DNA of 64,000 nucleotides from an uncultured Mucilaginibacter sp. (GCF_913773635.1 NZ_CAJYGQ010000001.1:62001-126000), one strand, 5' to 3'. Counted from the stretch's first letter, positions 18,900-28,987 are shown. Made by a program: numbers and translations. Notes: generated by a model not told the origin, from the sequence alone.

Positions 18900-20681
18900 A
18901 TGATAAAAAAGCTACTTGTTATTGTAAACCACTGGCGCACCCGGCAGCCATCGCAACGCAATTTTTTAATATACTGCAGTGTGCTGGTAGGGTTACTTGG
19001 TGGTTTAGCAGCAGTAGTTTTGAAGTTTTTGGTTCATTTTATGGAAGAGTTGAGCCGAAACCTGGCATCACAGGTCCCGTATCATTATAGCTATTTATTG
19101 CTGCCTGCCTTAGGCATACTAATAACCGTAGCTTACCAGCATTTTATAAACCGCGACAGCATGCAAAAGGGTATTGGTAACATACTCATGAACATTAAGC
19201 GGAATCAGGCTAACGTACCGCATGATAACGCTTACGCACACTTGGTAAGCAGTTCGCTAACTGTGGGTTTTGGTGGATCATCAGGTTTGGAGGCGCCAAT
19301 TGTAGTTACAGGTGCGGCCATTGGTTCCAACGCCGGGCGATTTTTTAAGCTAAGTACGTACGAAAAAACCGTTTTACTTGCAGCCGGTTCGGCAGCGGGT
19401 ATTGCTGCTGTTTTCAACAGCCCAATAGCCGGAGTGCTTTTTGCGTTAGAGATATTGATAGGGGAGATAACCATTCCAACCTTTATACCACTGCTTATAG
19501 CATCAGCTACAGGGGTTGTTGTAGCAAAGCTGCTTAATTCACAACAGCTGTTTCACCTGGTAACCGAGGGATGGCTAGTTAAGGCATTGCCATTTTACGC
19601 TATACTAGGGGTATTAAGTGGTTTGATTGCTGTGTACATTAATAAAGTTGGCCACGGTTTAGAAAAGGGAATACTGCCTAAACTGAATAGATATACCCGC
19701 GCCCTGGCCGGTGGACTTATGTTAGGGGTGCTGATATTGTTATTCCCTCCGCTTTTAGGCGAAGGTTATCATTACCTGCAGGCTATATTAAACGGCAATA
19801 TTGATGTTTTAAAAGAAGAATCTTTATATGCCGATTGGTTATCTGAACCGTGGGTAATGTTGCTGTTTATTGCTGCGCTTGTACTTATTAAAATTGTGGC
19901 GGCGGGTATAACCTTGGGCTCTGGTGGTAACGGCGGTACATTTGCACCTACCATGTTTACTGGTGCATTTTTAGGCTTGCTATTGGCTTACGGTGTAAAT
20001 CAAACGGGTTTAATTCATTTAAACACCAGTAACTTTATAGCAGTTGGCATGGCCGGAGCTTTAAGCGGCGTGTTGCATGCTCCGTTAACAGCTATATTTT
20101 TGATTGCCGAAATAACAGGTGGGTATATTTTATTTATACCCCTGATGATTGTCTCGGCCATATCATACATTATATCACGGCTGTTTAATAAGCATAATGC
20201 TTACTGGCATACGCTTATACATGAAAAAGACATACACCCTGATCAGGATTTCAGCATGTTAAATACAATGAGGCTCGATTCTTTGGTAAACCGTCAATAT
20301 GTTGCACTTAGGCGAGATATGCCGGTTGCCGAACTTTATAACATACTGTCAACCGGTACGGCCAATATTTTTGCTGTTTTAAATGACGAAAAAGAACTTG
20401 AGGGCGTAATATGGATGGACGAAATACGCAAGCAGTTATTTAAAGCCAAACAGCCCGATGCCAAAGTTGAAGATATAATGGTCGACCCACCGGCGCTGAT
20501 CAGTTATAACCAGCCAGTAAGCAGCGTAATGAATGTATTTGATCATTTGGATGTATGGCAGTTGCCTGTTATCCGTAATGGTAAATTTATTGGCTTTGTA
20601 TCTAAATCAGGCTTACTTAATCAGTATAGACAGGTGTTTATACAGCAACATAAAGATGCTGACTTATTTTCACGCTCCTAA
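18900..20681 (+). CDS. ClC-family chloride channel/transporter with CBS domains
   Basis: This protein of about 593 residues has ten or more hydrophobic helices of the ClC voltage-gated chloride channel family, followed by a cytoplasmic CBS pair (about residues 450-590). The selectivity motif SSGLEAPIV keeps the gating glutamate at the GREGP-like position, and the later motif SGGNGGTFAPTMFTGA is conserved. The CBS region, with VEDIMVDPPALISYNQP, suggests nucleotide control. A TTG at 18876 gives a longer frame, but the ATG at 18900 is preferred. The gene is divergent from purM and converges on the arginine deiminase-like gene with a 4-base gap. Channel versus proton antiporter cannot be decided here. 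Confidence 0.88.
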   Translation: MIKKLLVIVNHWRTRQPSQRNFLIYCSVLVGLLGGLAAVVLKFLVHFMEELSRNLASQVPYHYSYLLLPALGILITVAYQHFINRDSMQKGIGNILMNIKRNQANVPHDNAYAHLVSSSLTVGFGGSSGLEAPIVVTGAAIGSNAGRFFKLSTYEKTVLLAAGSAAGIAAVFNSPIAGVLFALEILIGEITIPTFIPLLIASATGVVVAKLLNSQQLFHLVTEGWLVKALPFYAILGVLSGLIAVYINKVGHGLEKGILPKLNRYTRALAGGLMLGVLILLFPPLLGEGYHYLQAILNGNIDVLKEESLYADWLSEPWVMLLFIAALVLIKIVAAGITLGSGGNGGTFAPTMFTGAFLGLLLAYGVNQTGLIHLNTSNFIAVGMAGALSGVLHAPLTAIFLIAEITGGYILFIPLMIVSAISYIISRLFNKHNAYWHTLIHEKDIHPDQDFSMLNTMRLDSLVNRQYVALRRDMPVAELYNILSTGTANIFAVLNDEKELEGVIWMDEIRKQLFKAKQPDAKVEDIMVDPPALISYNQPVSSVMNVFDHLDVWQLPVIRNGKFIGFVSKSGLLNQYRQVFIQQHKDADLFSRS

Positions 20682-20685
20682 TACA

Positions 20686-22134
20686 TTATACTAGTTCATC
20701 TCTGAGCAAAGGCAAACTCATACAATGAAAACCGCCTCTTGCGCGTGATAATTCTGACGATGGCATTAGTATCAGCGTATCCTGCATCTCCTGAGGGTTT
20801 ATAGTTCCGTTTTCCATGTCTTGCAGCAGGTCGGCTACTTTTACAATTTTGAAGCCGTTTTGCTTAAATGCATCTACGGTTTTGTCGTTACGATCATAAC
20901 CTAATACCACACCCTCGCGCAAGGCTAACAGGTTGCATGAGTCGGTCCATTGCTCGCGCGCATCAAAAGGAAAAGTGTTATTCCCGGAGTATATAAACTT
21001 GGTTTTGGTATTGCTTTTTAAGTCGTTAACACTTACGTCGTCAAGTAAACTTTCAATACTATCAAAAGTGCGTGGTTTGCTTTTACCAACAGTAAATTGA
21101 ACAATTTCAACCTTGTCTTTTTGCTTCTTTTCGCCAAAGTAATTGATAGGGTCTTGCGATTCCTTTTTGCTTTCATTTTTTGCCAGTGAACCTAAAATTA
21201 CCCAAGTGTCCCGTTTAACTTGAGTAAACACGGTATCAATGTGCATGTAATCACGCTTATGCGGTATTTTAAGTATAGTTACCTTTTCAATAACTTTGTG
21301 GTCGAACAACAACTTCAGGGCTTGTTGAGCTCCGCTAAGCGATGTGCGCTCACTACAGCCTATAATGACGTGATTTGGGCTTACTACCATTACGTCACCA
21401 CCTTCCAAAGTAGTTTTCTCATCCTGATCTTTGCCGGGACGTAAAAAATGCTGGATGGGATCGGCTATCTCCAAAATATTATTGCGATGATTTTCAAAAA
21501 TGGGATGATTAAATAATATATATCTGGCAAGCAGTGTCTCGCGTGAGCGGGCTTTTTTTGCGGGCTTATTTATCAGTATATGGTTATTGATGGTGATGCC
21601 AATGTCGCGCGAGAAAATGAGATTGGGTATGGGCGCAAATATCATATTGTCCTTATCAAGCGCTCCCGAAATAAATATTTTAGCAAGTTCAACAGGTGAA
21701 ATCTTATTTAACTTCTCCTGTAGCCTGTAATTGCAGCTCTCAATAGCACAAACAGATGCAGTAAGTTTTTCTCGAATAACACTATCTTGCAGAATATCAG
21801 CCAACAGGGTTTGTATTTCTATAACTCTATCCGATGCGTAAAAGTCTTCGTGATCGGGTTTGTAAAAAGTCCGGTCGCTTTCCACAGCATCAATTTGGGC
21901 AAGGCGACCCTTGATTTTGTCGGCATCTAAAAAGTAGAGTAACAGTTTTATATAGTAATCATACTCATTGCTGCGCATGGTATCTAAATGAACAATGTCT
22001 TCAAAAAGCCAATCTTGCGCCTTTGATGGCACTACCTTACCCAAACCGCTATCAGGACTATGAATGAGTAATGCTTTAAGAGTTCCTATTTCAGACGTAA
22101 CATTAATATTCAGTTTGTTTGATAGTAGTGTCAT
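20686..22134 (-). CDS. Arginine deiminase-family hydrolase
   Basis: This 482-residue guanidino-group-modifying enzyme keeps the whole catalytic set of arginine deiminase: FSRD (Asp), TTLEGGD (Glu), HKRDYMHIDTVFT (His-x-Asp) and the nucleophile Cys in RGGFHCMSLPL near the C-terminus. It would convert L-arginine to citrulline and ammonia. It is longer than typical ArcA (about 410 residues), with an insert of charged residues around 325-390. No arcB, arcC or arcD is nearby, so it does not form the classic fermentation operon. It is instead divergent from argS, which charges tRNA with the same amino acid. An exact -7 box precedes it. Confidence 0.82.
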   Translation of the reverse strand: MTLLSNKLNINVTSEIGTLKALLIHSPDSGLGKVVPSKAQDWLFEDIVHLDTMRSNEYDYYIKLLLYFLDADKIKGRLAQIDAVESDRTFYKPDHEDFYASDRVIEIQTLLADILQDSVIREKLTASVCAIESCNYRLQEKLNKISPVELAKIFISGALDKDNMIFAPIPNLIFSRDIGITINNHILINKPAKKARSRETLLARYILFNHPIFENHRNNILEIADPIQHFLRPGKDQDEKTTLEGGDVMVVSPNHVIIGCSERTSLSGAQQALKLLFDHKVIEKVTILKIPHKRDYMHIDTVFTQVKRDTWVILGSLAKNESKKESQDPINYFGEKKQKDKVEIVQFTVGKSKPRTFDSIESLLDDVSVNDLKSNTKTKFIYSGNNTFPFDAREQWTDSCNLLALREGVVLGYDRNDKTVDAFKQNGFKIVKVADLLQDMENGTINPQEMQDTLILMPSSELSRARGGFHCMSLPLLRDELV

Positions 22135-22150
22135 AAGTAATTGTAAACTT

Positions 22151-22158
22151 CAAAGTTA
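22151..22158 (-). promoter_or_regulatory. -7 promoter box of the arginine deiminase-like gene
   Basis: On the minus strand this reads TAACTTTG, an exact TAnnTTTG match, 16 bases before the ATG at 22134. The predicted leader is about 12 bases. It shares an 84-base divergent gap with argS. Confidence 0.5.
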
Positions 22159-22206
22159 TTCAATATAATGAATTTAAATATAGGCATGAGGTTAAGCCAA
22201 TTTAAT

Positions 22207-22214
22207 TAATTTTG
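22207..22214 (+). promoter_or_regulatory. -7 promoter box of argS
   Basis: TAATTTTG is an exact TAnnTTTG match, separated from the argS ATG (22219) by only the four bases CGCG. The predicted transcription start coincides with the start codon, so the argS mRNA may be leaderless. No clear -33 element is visible. Confidence 0.5.
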
Positions 22215-22218
22215 CGCG

Positions 22219-23985
22219 ATGGACTTCATTACCAACGCCACCGTAAAAGCTGTTGAGCATTTATATAACGCAACTATAACCGCACAGGATGTAAACCTGC
22301 AACAAACACGCAAAGAGTTTGAAGGGCAGATAACGATAGTAACCTTCCCGTTTACCAAAGTATCGCGCAAGGGGCCTGAGCAAACCGGCCAGGAAATTGG
22401 CGAGTACCTGCAAGCTAACGTACCTGAGGTGGCAGGTTTTAACATTATTAAAGGTTTCTTGAATATTTCAATTGCGGATAGCTTTTGGCTTAATGTATTC
22501 AAAGGAATATATGAAAATGAAAACTTCGGAACATTGCCGGCTAACGGCAAAAAGGTGATGGTGGAGTATTCATCTCCAAATACAAACAAGCCATTGCACT
22601 TGGGGCATGTGCGTAACAACTTGTTAGGTTACTCAGTAGCTGCAATACTACAGGCTGCGGGTTACGAGGTAATCAAAACTAATTTGGTTAACGATAGAGG
22701 TATACATATATGTAAGTCGATGCTGGCCTGGCAGCTATTTGGTAATGGAGAAACACCAGAGTCAGCCGGAATGAAGGGTGATCATTTGGTTGGGAAGTAT
22801 TACGTGGTTTTTGATAAGGAATATAAAAAACAGATAGATCAGCTTAAAGAAGAAGGAAAAACTGAGGAAGAAGCCAAAAAGCAGGCGCCACTTATTTTAC
22901 AAGCCCAACAAATGCTACAAAAGTGGGAAGCAGGCGATGAAGAGGTGATTGAGCTTTGGAAGACCATGAATACCTGGGTTTATGAAGGTTTTAGCAAAAC
23001 ATACAAAAAACTGGGCGTTGATTTTGATAAATACTATTACGAAAGCAATACCTATTTACTAGGTAAAGATATTATTGAGGAAGGACTTGCAAAAGGCGTG
23101 TTCTTTAAAAAGGAAGATGGTTCGGTATGGATTGATTTAACTGAAGACGGCCTTGACCAAAAACTAGTTCTTCGTGCCGACGGTACCTCTGTATATATAA
23201 CGCAGGATTTAGGCACTGCCCAACTCAAGTACGATGACTTTGGAATGAATGAGTCGATATATGTTGTAGGTAACGAGCAAGACTATCATTTTAAAGTGCT
23301 TTTCCTGATTTTGCAAAAGCTTGGCAAAGCTTGGGCAAACGGACTGTACCATCTTTCATACGGCATGGTTGATCTTCCATCTGGCAAAATGAAGTCAAGA
23401 GAAGGTACCGTGGTTGATGCTGATGACTTAATTGCTGAAATGGAGCGTACTGCTAAAGAGCAGACCGAAGCGCTAGGGAAAACAGGCGACTTAGCAGAAG
23501 CGGACAAGCAGCACTTATATCATATAATAGGTATGGGTGCTTTAAAATATTTCCTTTTAAAAGTTGATCCTAAGAAGCGTTTGTTATTTGATCCTAATGA
23601 GTCTGTAGACTTTCAAGGGCATACCGGTCCGTTTATTCAATATACTCATGCACGCATAAAGTCGGTACTCAGCAAAATTCAAAATGCTGGATCAGAAATT
23701 TTGCTCCCAGACTCATTGCAAAATGAGGAAAGAGACCTCATTATTTTGCAGTCGCAGTTTATTGATGTTATATCACAAGCTGCAAAGGAATATAATCCGT
23801 CTGCAGTTGCTAATTATGCTTATGAATTAGCTAAAACCTATAATAAATTTTATCACGAGCATTCAGTATTACAAGCCGAATCTCAAAATTTAGTCTATTT
23901 CCGAGGTGGATTATCAAAAAAAACAGCACAAATCCTGTCAAAAAGCATGCAAATGTTAGGAATTGAGGTCCCGGAACGTATGTAA
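22219..23985 (+). CDS. argS: Arginyl-tRNA synthetase
   Basis: This 588-residue class I aminoacyl-tRNA synthetase attaches arginine to its tRNA. It has an N-terminal Arg-tRNA synthetase domain (about 1-100), the HIGH-type motif in PNTNKPLHLGHVRNN (about 119-133), a catalytic core with VNDRGIHICKSM and GNEQDYHFKVLF, the KMSK-equivalent KMKSREGT, and a C-terminal DALR anticodon-binding domain (about 470-588) ending GIEVPERM. Length and order match the family. The ATG at 22219 gives a normal N-terminus. A hairpin terminator follows about 75 bases after the stop. Confidence 0.97.
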   Translation: MDFITNATVKAVEHLYNATITAQDVNLQQTRKEFEGQITIVTFPFTKVSRKGPEQTGQEIGEYLQANVPEVAGFNIIKGFLNISIADSFWLNVFKGIYENENFGTLPANGKKVMVEYSSPNTNKPLHLGHVRNNLLGYSVAAILQAAGYEVIKTNLVNDRGIHICKSMLAWQLFGNGETPESAGMKGDHLVGKYYVVFDKEYKKQIDQLKEEGKTEEEAKKQAPLILQAQQMLQKWEAGDEEVIELWKTMNTWVYEGFSKTYKKLGVDFDKYYYESNTYLLGKDIIEEGLAKGVFFKKEDGSVWIDLTEDGLDQKLVLRADGTSVYITQDLGTAQLKYDDFGMNESIYVVGNEQDYHFKVLFLILQKLGKAWANGLYHLSYGMVDLPSGKMKSREGTVVDADDLIAEMERTAKEQTEALGKTGDLAEADKQHLYHIIGMGALKYFLLKVDPKKRLLFDPNESVDFQGHTGPFIQYTHARIKSVLSKIQNAGSEILLPDSLQNEERDLIILQSQFIDVISQAAKEYNPSAVANYAYELAKTYNKFYHEHSVLQAESQNLVYFRGGLSKKTAQILSKSMQMLGIEVPERM

Positions 23986-24060
23986 TTCGGTATTTCTTTA
24001 TTTTAAGTAGCGTTTAGTATCACATTTTTATTACAATAGACTTTCTTGTTCAAAATTTGA

Positions 24061-24092
24061 AAGCGGGTAGTGTTAACTATCCGCTTTTTTAA
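24061..24092 (+). terminator. Terminator of argS
   Basis: AAGCGGGTAGT (24061-24071) pairs with ACTATCCGCTT (24076-24086), with one G-T pair and loop GTTA, followed by TTTT. The remaining AT-rich 190 bases before the SusC gene include CACTTTTG about 30 bases before its start, a one-mismatch -7 box. Confidence 0.85.
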
Positions 24093-24282
24093 TTAAACAT
24101 TTATAATTTGGGTATTTACTTACACAATATTGGAGCTGATTGGGCAAATAGTGCTTTAAAATTCTACGATTTTTAAAAAAAGACACTTTTTTTAAAAATA
24201 TCTTCAATATTTCTATGATTTATCGAATTGAATTTATAATTTTCACTTTTGAAAACTATTTATTAACTCAAACAATTAACAA

Positions 24283-27200
24283 ATGAAGAAAATTTTACTC
24301 AAATTCTTCTGGGTTTTGTGTGTCTTGTGCTCAATAGGGGCATATGCTCAAAACCAGTCAGTTTCCGGTAGAGTAACCGGTAAAGATGACGGACTCCCAT
24401 TAGCAGGTGTAAGTGTAAATGTTAAGGGCACAAATATCGGGACTCAAACTAACGCCGATGGTAAGTTCTCTATAAACGTTCCTCGCAATGCAACACTTGT
24501 TATTACATTTATTGGTTATGCTAATCAAGAAGTTTCTGCTAACGGAAACTTGAACATTGCACTTAATCCAACGTTAAATCAACTTAATGAAGTATTGGTA
24601 GTATCGTATGGTACTGCAAACAAAAATACTTTTACAGGTTCAACTGCGCAGGTAAACGCTGCAGATTTTGAAAAGCGCCCTATAACTAACGTGCTTAGTT
24701 CAGTTGTTGGAGCGGGTCCGGGTATTTCAACTACTGTTGCCAGTGGTGCGCCTGGATCAAGTCCTGCAATTCGCATCAGAGGTTTTGGATCAATCAACGC
24801 TGGTTCTGGTGCTCTGATTATTGTTGACGGTGCTGTATATGATGGAACAATTGCTACAATTAACCCTGATGACGTTGAAGCAGTTTCAGTACTTAAAGAT
24901 GCAGCCACAACAGCTTTATATGGTTCTAGAGCAGGTAACGGTGTTGTTCAAATTACCACCAAAAAAGGTAAAGCAGGCAAACCTACACTTACTTTTAAGG
25001 CAAACAGAGGCTGGCTTAGCAGAGGTTTGCCCGAGTATGACAGAGTTGATGCTTATCAATATTACCCATTAATGTGGGAAGCGCAGAGAAATGCAATGGT
25101 GTTCTCAACCAGCAATCCCGTTCCCATTGATATCGCAAACAGCATTGCATCTGGATTAACCACTTCTTATAATGGAAATACCTATTCAGGTATCAAATCA
25201 AATTTAGGATATAATCCATTCAATGTTGCTGATAATCAAATTGTGGGAGTTGATGGTAAAATAAATCCTAATGCCAGTTTACTTTACCCTGGTGACCTAG
25301 ATTGGGCAAAGGAGGCAGCCAAAGGAGGTAAGTCAAGACAAAATTATAATATGACCTATTCTGGCGGTGCTGATAAATCAGATTACTTCGGATCATTTGG
25401 TTATACTAAAGAAGAAGGATACCTGATAAATTCAAATCTTGAAAGATATAACGGCCGTTTGAATGTAAATACTCAACCACTTAAATGGTTTAAAACAGGT
25501 ATGAATTTAACAGGGTCATATACTAAAGAACGTTTTGATAACGTAGGTGACGGTGGAACATCTGTTGTAAATCCGTTTTACATATCTCGTTTTATAGCGC
25601 CAATATATCCTGTTTATGCTCATGACGCTAATGGAGGATTTATTCTTGGACAAGACGGACAACCGTTGTTTGACTTTGGTACATCCCGTCCATTCTCACA
25701 AAACAGACATACAATATTTGAAAATCTTACAGATCAGCAAAACTTAGTTCGTGGCGCTATAAATAGCCGTGCTTATGCTACAATTAATTTTTATAAAGAT
25801 TTAAAATTAACTACCAATATAGCTTTCGACTTACAAGACAGCCATCAGCGTACTTATGATAACCCTATTGTTGGTGACGGTGCACCTAACGCAAGAGCAT
25901 ATCATGATTTTTGGCGTACCACTTCGTATACCTTCAACCAATTGTTAGAATACAGCAAAAATTTTGGTAAACATCATATTGATGCACTTGCTGGTCATGA
26001 AAACTATGCTTATAAGTATAACATTTTATCAGCAGCCAAGGGAGGATTTATTGTAGCAGGTATTACTGAATTGCCAAACTTTGCTACCATTTTAGGTACG
26101 CCTTCGTCAAGAGAAGATAATTCGACTATTGAAAGTTATTTATCTCGATTGAATTACAATTTCGATGAAAAGTATTTATTGAGCGCAAGCTTAAGAAGAG
26201 ACGGTAACTCAAAAGTAGCTCCTGATAACAGATGGCAAAACTTTTGGTCAGTTGGCTTAGGTTGGAATTTGCATAATGAAGACTTCTTTAAAGTAAGCTG
26301 GCTTGATCAATTGAAGTTGAGATCTTCATACGGCGTATTGGGTAATGCTGATATTGGTCTGTTCCCTTATCAGGCGTTATACACCTTGGGTAGAAATAAC
26401 TATACTCAGCCAGGATTTACCCAAGCATCATTACCTAACTATGATTTAAAGTGGGAAACATCTAAAAACTTTGATATCGGCATTGATTTCACAGCTTTTA
26501 CAGGTCGTATCAGCGGTAGTGTTGAGTACTTCAACCGCGTAACCGATGGTTTAATTTTCGATGTGCCGATTTCGTTAGCAAACGGTGGTACTACAACTTC
26601 AAATAATTTTACTATCCCTACCAATATTGGTTCAATGTACAATAAGGGTGTAGAGTTGAATTTGAATGCACAAGCCGTAAGGTCTAAAGATTTTAACTAT
26701 AACGTTAATTTAAATCTTACCCACTTCAAAAATCAAATAACAAAAATGCCGGAGAGCAGTCCACTTGTTCAAGATGGTACTAAAGCTTACAGTGCTGGTC
26801 ATTCACGTTATGATTATTACTTGCGTGAATTTTATGGTGTTGATCCTCAAACTGGTGCAGCATTATATAAAACCAACGCAACAACTGCAAATTCTCGCAT
26901 TATAGGTCAGGATACCGTTACAACGCAAATTGGTGAAGCTAACTTTAGATATGTAGGTAAGTCTTCAATACCTAAAGTGTCTGGTGCGATGACTCACACC
27001 GTAAACTATAAAAATTTCTCTCTAAATGTTCAGTTCACCTTCCAGCTAGGAGGAACTGCATATGACACTCAATACGCACAACTTATGCATAGCGGAAATT
27101 ATGGTACTGCTTTAGCTACCGATATTTTAAACCGTTGGCAAAAGCCAGGTGATATTACCAACGTTCCTCGTATGGAGGCAGGTAATCTTGCTAACTTAGG

Positions 27201-27456
27201 AGGTGCTACCAGTACACGTTGGCTAATAAGCGCAAGCTACTTCCAATTGAATGCAGCGAATTTAAATTACAGCCTTCCTAAAAGCTTGCTAACCAAGGTT
27301 GGGGTAAAAAATGCTAATATATTTGTTAGTGGTGAAAACCTTGCGCTTTTCAGTGCCAGAAAAGGCATGAACGTATCAGGTACCTTCAACGGAACGAATG
27401 ATAATACATATAATTTTAGCCGTATTGTATCTTTAGGTTGTAACGTGAGTTTTTAA
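24283..27456 (+). CDS. SusC/RagA-type TonB-dependent outer-membrane transporter
   Basis: This 1057-residue outer-membrane protein takes up large nutrients with energy from TonB. It has a signal peptide (1-22, ending GAYAQ), a carboxypeptidase-regulatory-like domain (about 25-100, SVSGRVTGKDDGLPLAGVSV), a TonB-box/plug region with NEVLVVSYGT and IRIRGFGSINAGSGALIIVDG, the SusC signature SVLKDAATTALYGSRAGNGV, and a long beta-barrel to the C-terminal RIVSLGCNVSF. It is followed after 27 bases by a SusD partner. No glycosidase, protease, sensor or sigma/anti-sigma pair is next to it, so the substrate cannot be inferred. Confidence 0.95.
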   Translation: MKKILLKFFWVLCVLCSIGAYAQNQSVSGRVTGKDDGLPLAGVSVNVKGTNIGTQTNADGKFSINVPRNATLVITFIGYANQEVSANGNLNIALNPTLNQLNEVLVVSYGTANKNTFTGSTAQVNAADFEKRPITNVLSSVVGAGPGISTTVASGAPGSSPAIRIRGFGSINAGSGALIIVDGAVYDGTIATINPDDVEAVSVLKDAATTALYGSRAGNGVVQITTKKGKAGKPTLTFKANRGWLSRGLPEYDRVDAYQYYPLMWEAQRNAMVFSTSNPVPIDIANSIASGLTTSYNGNTYSGIKSNLGYNPFNVADNQIVGVDGKINPNASLLYPGDLDWAKEAAKGGKSRQNYNMTYSGGADKSDYFGSFGYTKEEGYLINSNLERYNGRLNVNTQPLKWFKTGMNLTGSYTKERFDNVGDGGTSVVNPFYISRFIAPIYPVYAHDANGGFILGQDGQPLFDFGTSRPFSQNRHTIFENLTDQQNLVRGAINSRAYATINFYKDLKLTTNIAFDLQDSHQRTYDNPIVGDGAPNARAYHDFWRTTSYTFNQLLEYSKNFGKHHIDALAGHENYAYKYNILSAAKGGFIVAGITELPNFATILGTPSSREDNSTIESYLSRLNYNFDEKYLLSASLRRDGNSKVAPDNRWQNFWSVGLGWNLHNEDFFKVSWLDQLKLRSSYGVLGNADIGLFPYQALYTLGRNNYTQPGFTQASLPNYDLKWETSKNFDIGIDFTAFTGRISGSVEYFNRVTDGLIFDVPISLANGGTTTSNNFTIPTNIGSMYNKGVELNLNAQAVRSKDFNYNVNLNLTHFKNQITKMPESSPLVQDGTKAYSAGHSRYDYYLREFYGVDPQTGAALYKTNATTANSRIIGQDTVTTQIGEANFRYVGKSSIPKVSGAMTHTVNYKNFSLNVQFTFQLGGTAYDTQYAQLMHSGNYGTALATDILNRWQKPGDITNVPRMEAGNLANLGGATSTRWLISASYFQLNAANLNYSLPKSLLTKVGVKNANIFVSGENLALFSARKGMNVSGTFNGTNDNTYNFSRIVSLGCNVSF

Positions 27457-27483
27457 TCTGAAGTAACTTAAAATATTACAACA

Positions 27484-28971
27484 ATGAAAAAAATATTTAA
27501 TCGCACAGTTTTAGGCTTGGCTATAATAGTTGCGGCAAGTTCTTGCAACAAAGAATATTTGGAAACTAATCCAACCAATCAAGTTTCTACTGCAGATGCG
27601 TTCAGCTCTACTCAAAATGCTTGGGCGGCATTGAATGGTATACATCGTACCCTGTATATGCAAATTTATGGTTCACAGCCACAAGGTGGGCAAAGTGGAA
27701 ATAAAATTTATATGGATATGATGGGTGAAGATATGGTTTTGAATACCACATCAAACTCCGGTTTCCGATCAGAATATCAGTGGACTACACATCGTGTTCC
27801 GACAAGTACCGTTAATGAGTATCATTACTCGTTTTATTACATGATCATTGCTAACGCAAACATGATTCTGGAAAATATTGATAATGCAGCAGGGCCGCAA
27901 GCTGACAAAAATTTTATCAAAGGTCAAGCCCTTGCTTACAGAGCGTGGTCATATTTTCAAATGGTTCAACTTTTTGGTGAACGTTATGTTGCAAATGCGC
28001 CAAACAGTGGGCTTGGTGTACCTTTAGTGTTAAAGCCAACTACCGCAAAAACCCCAAGAAACACTGTGGCAGAAGTTTATGCTCAAATCAATAAGGACCT
28101 AGATGAAGCCATAACCAATTTACAAGGTTACAACAGAGCTACAGATAAGTCGCAGTTTAATATTAATGTGGCAAAAGGCTTTAAAGCGCGTGTAGCGTTA
28201 ACTCAACAAAATTGGGCTGATGCAATTAAGTTTGCGCAAGAAGCCAGAAGTGGTTTTACTTTGATGACTGCAACTCAATATCAGGCAGGCTTTAATGATT
28301 ACAGCAATCCGGAATGGATGTGGGGATCACGTATGACATCTGATCAAACTAACTACTTCTATTCGTTTTTTGCATATATATCATCAAATTATGCTTCAAC
28401 TGCAACAAGGACAAGTCCTAAGTCAATTTTTTCTGTATTGTATAATAAAATTACAAATACTGATGTTCGCAAGAAGCTGTGGGAGCCAAATGTATCTAAC
28501 ACCGCATTTCCAATTCCCGCAGGAGGAACCAGATATCCTTACATAAGCAATAAATTCAGATCTACTGATGCCAGTCAACCAACAGGTGACTTTGTGTATA
28601 TGAGAGCTGCTGAGATGTACTTGATTGAAGCTGAAGCTCAGGCTCGCAGTGGAAATAATGCCGCGGCTGCAACTGCTTTATACAATCTAGTTGTTACGCG
28701 CGATCCATCTTACACTTTGTCAACAAAATTAAATGGCGATTTAATTGAAGAAATCATGATCCAACGTCGTATAGAGCTATGGGGCGAAGGATTCCGTTTT
28801 TACGATTTGAAACGTACTAATAGTCCTCTTGACAGAACAGGTGGTAATCACACAGCAACTAACGCAAACAATACTTTGCAGGTTCCTGCGGGAGATAAAA
28901 GATGGCAGTTTTTGATACCACAGGAAGAAATTATAGTGAGTAATGGTGTTGTTACCCAAAACCCACTTTAA
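27484..28971 (+). CDS. SusD/RagB-type surface lipoprotein
   Basis: This 495-residue nutrient-binding lipoprotein caps its SusC partner. The lipoprotein signal ends at Cys in IIVAASSCNKEYLETNP (about residue 21). The N-terminal SusD-like domain has TPR-like helices with KGQALAYRAWSYFQMVQLFG, and the RagB/SusD C-terminal region contains FVYMRAAEMYLIEAEAQAR and IMIQRRIELWGEGFRFYDLKR, which are highly diagnostic. It is in an operon with the upstream SusC gene and is closed by a strong terminator. The substrate is unknown. Confidence 0.95.
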   Translation: MKKIFNRTVLGLAIIVAASSCNKEYLETNPTNQVSTADAFSSTQNAWAALNGIHRTLYMQIYGSQPQGGQSGNKIYMDMMGEDMVLNTTSNSGFRSEYQWTTHRVPTSTVNEYHYSFYYMIIANANMILENIDNAAGPQADKNFIKGQALAYRAWSYFQMVQLFGERYVANAPNSGLGVPLVLKPTTAKTPRNTVAEVYAQINKDLDEAITNLQGYNRATDKSQFNINVAKGFKARVALTQQNWADAIKFAQEARSGFTLMTATQYQAGFNDYSNPEWMWGSRMTSDQTNYFYSFFAYISSNYASTATRTSPKSIFSVLYNKITNTDVRKKLWEPNVSNTAFPIPAGGTRYPYISNKFRSTDASQPTGDFVYMRAAEMYLIEAEAQARSGNNAAAATALYNLVVTRDPSYTLSTKLNGDLIEEIMIQRRIELWGEGFRFYDLKRTNSPLDRTGGNHTATNANNTLQVPAGDKRWQFLIPQEEIIVSNGVVTQNPL

Positions 28972-28987
28972 TTTTCTATTATTAAAT

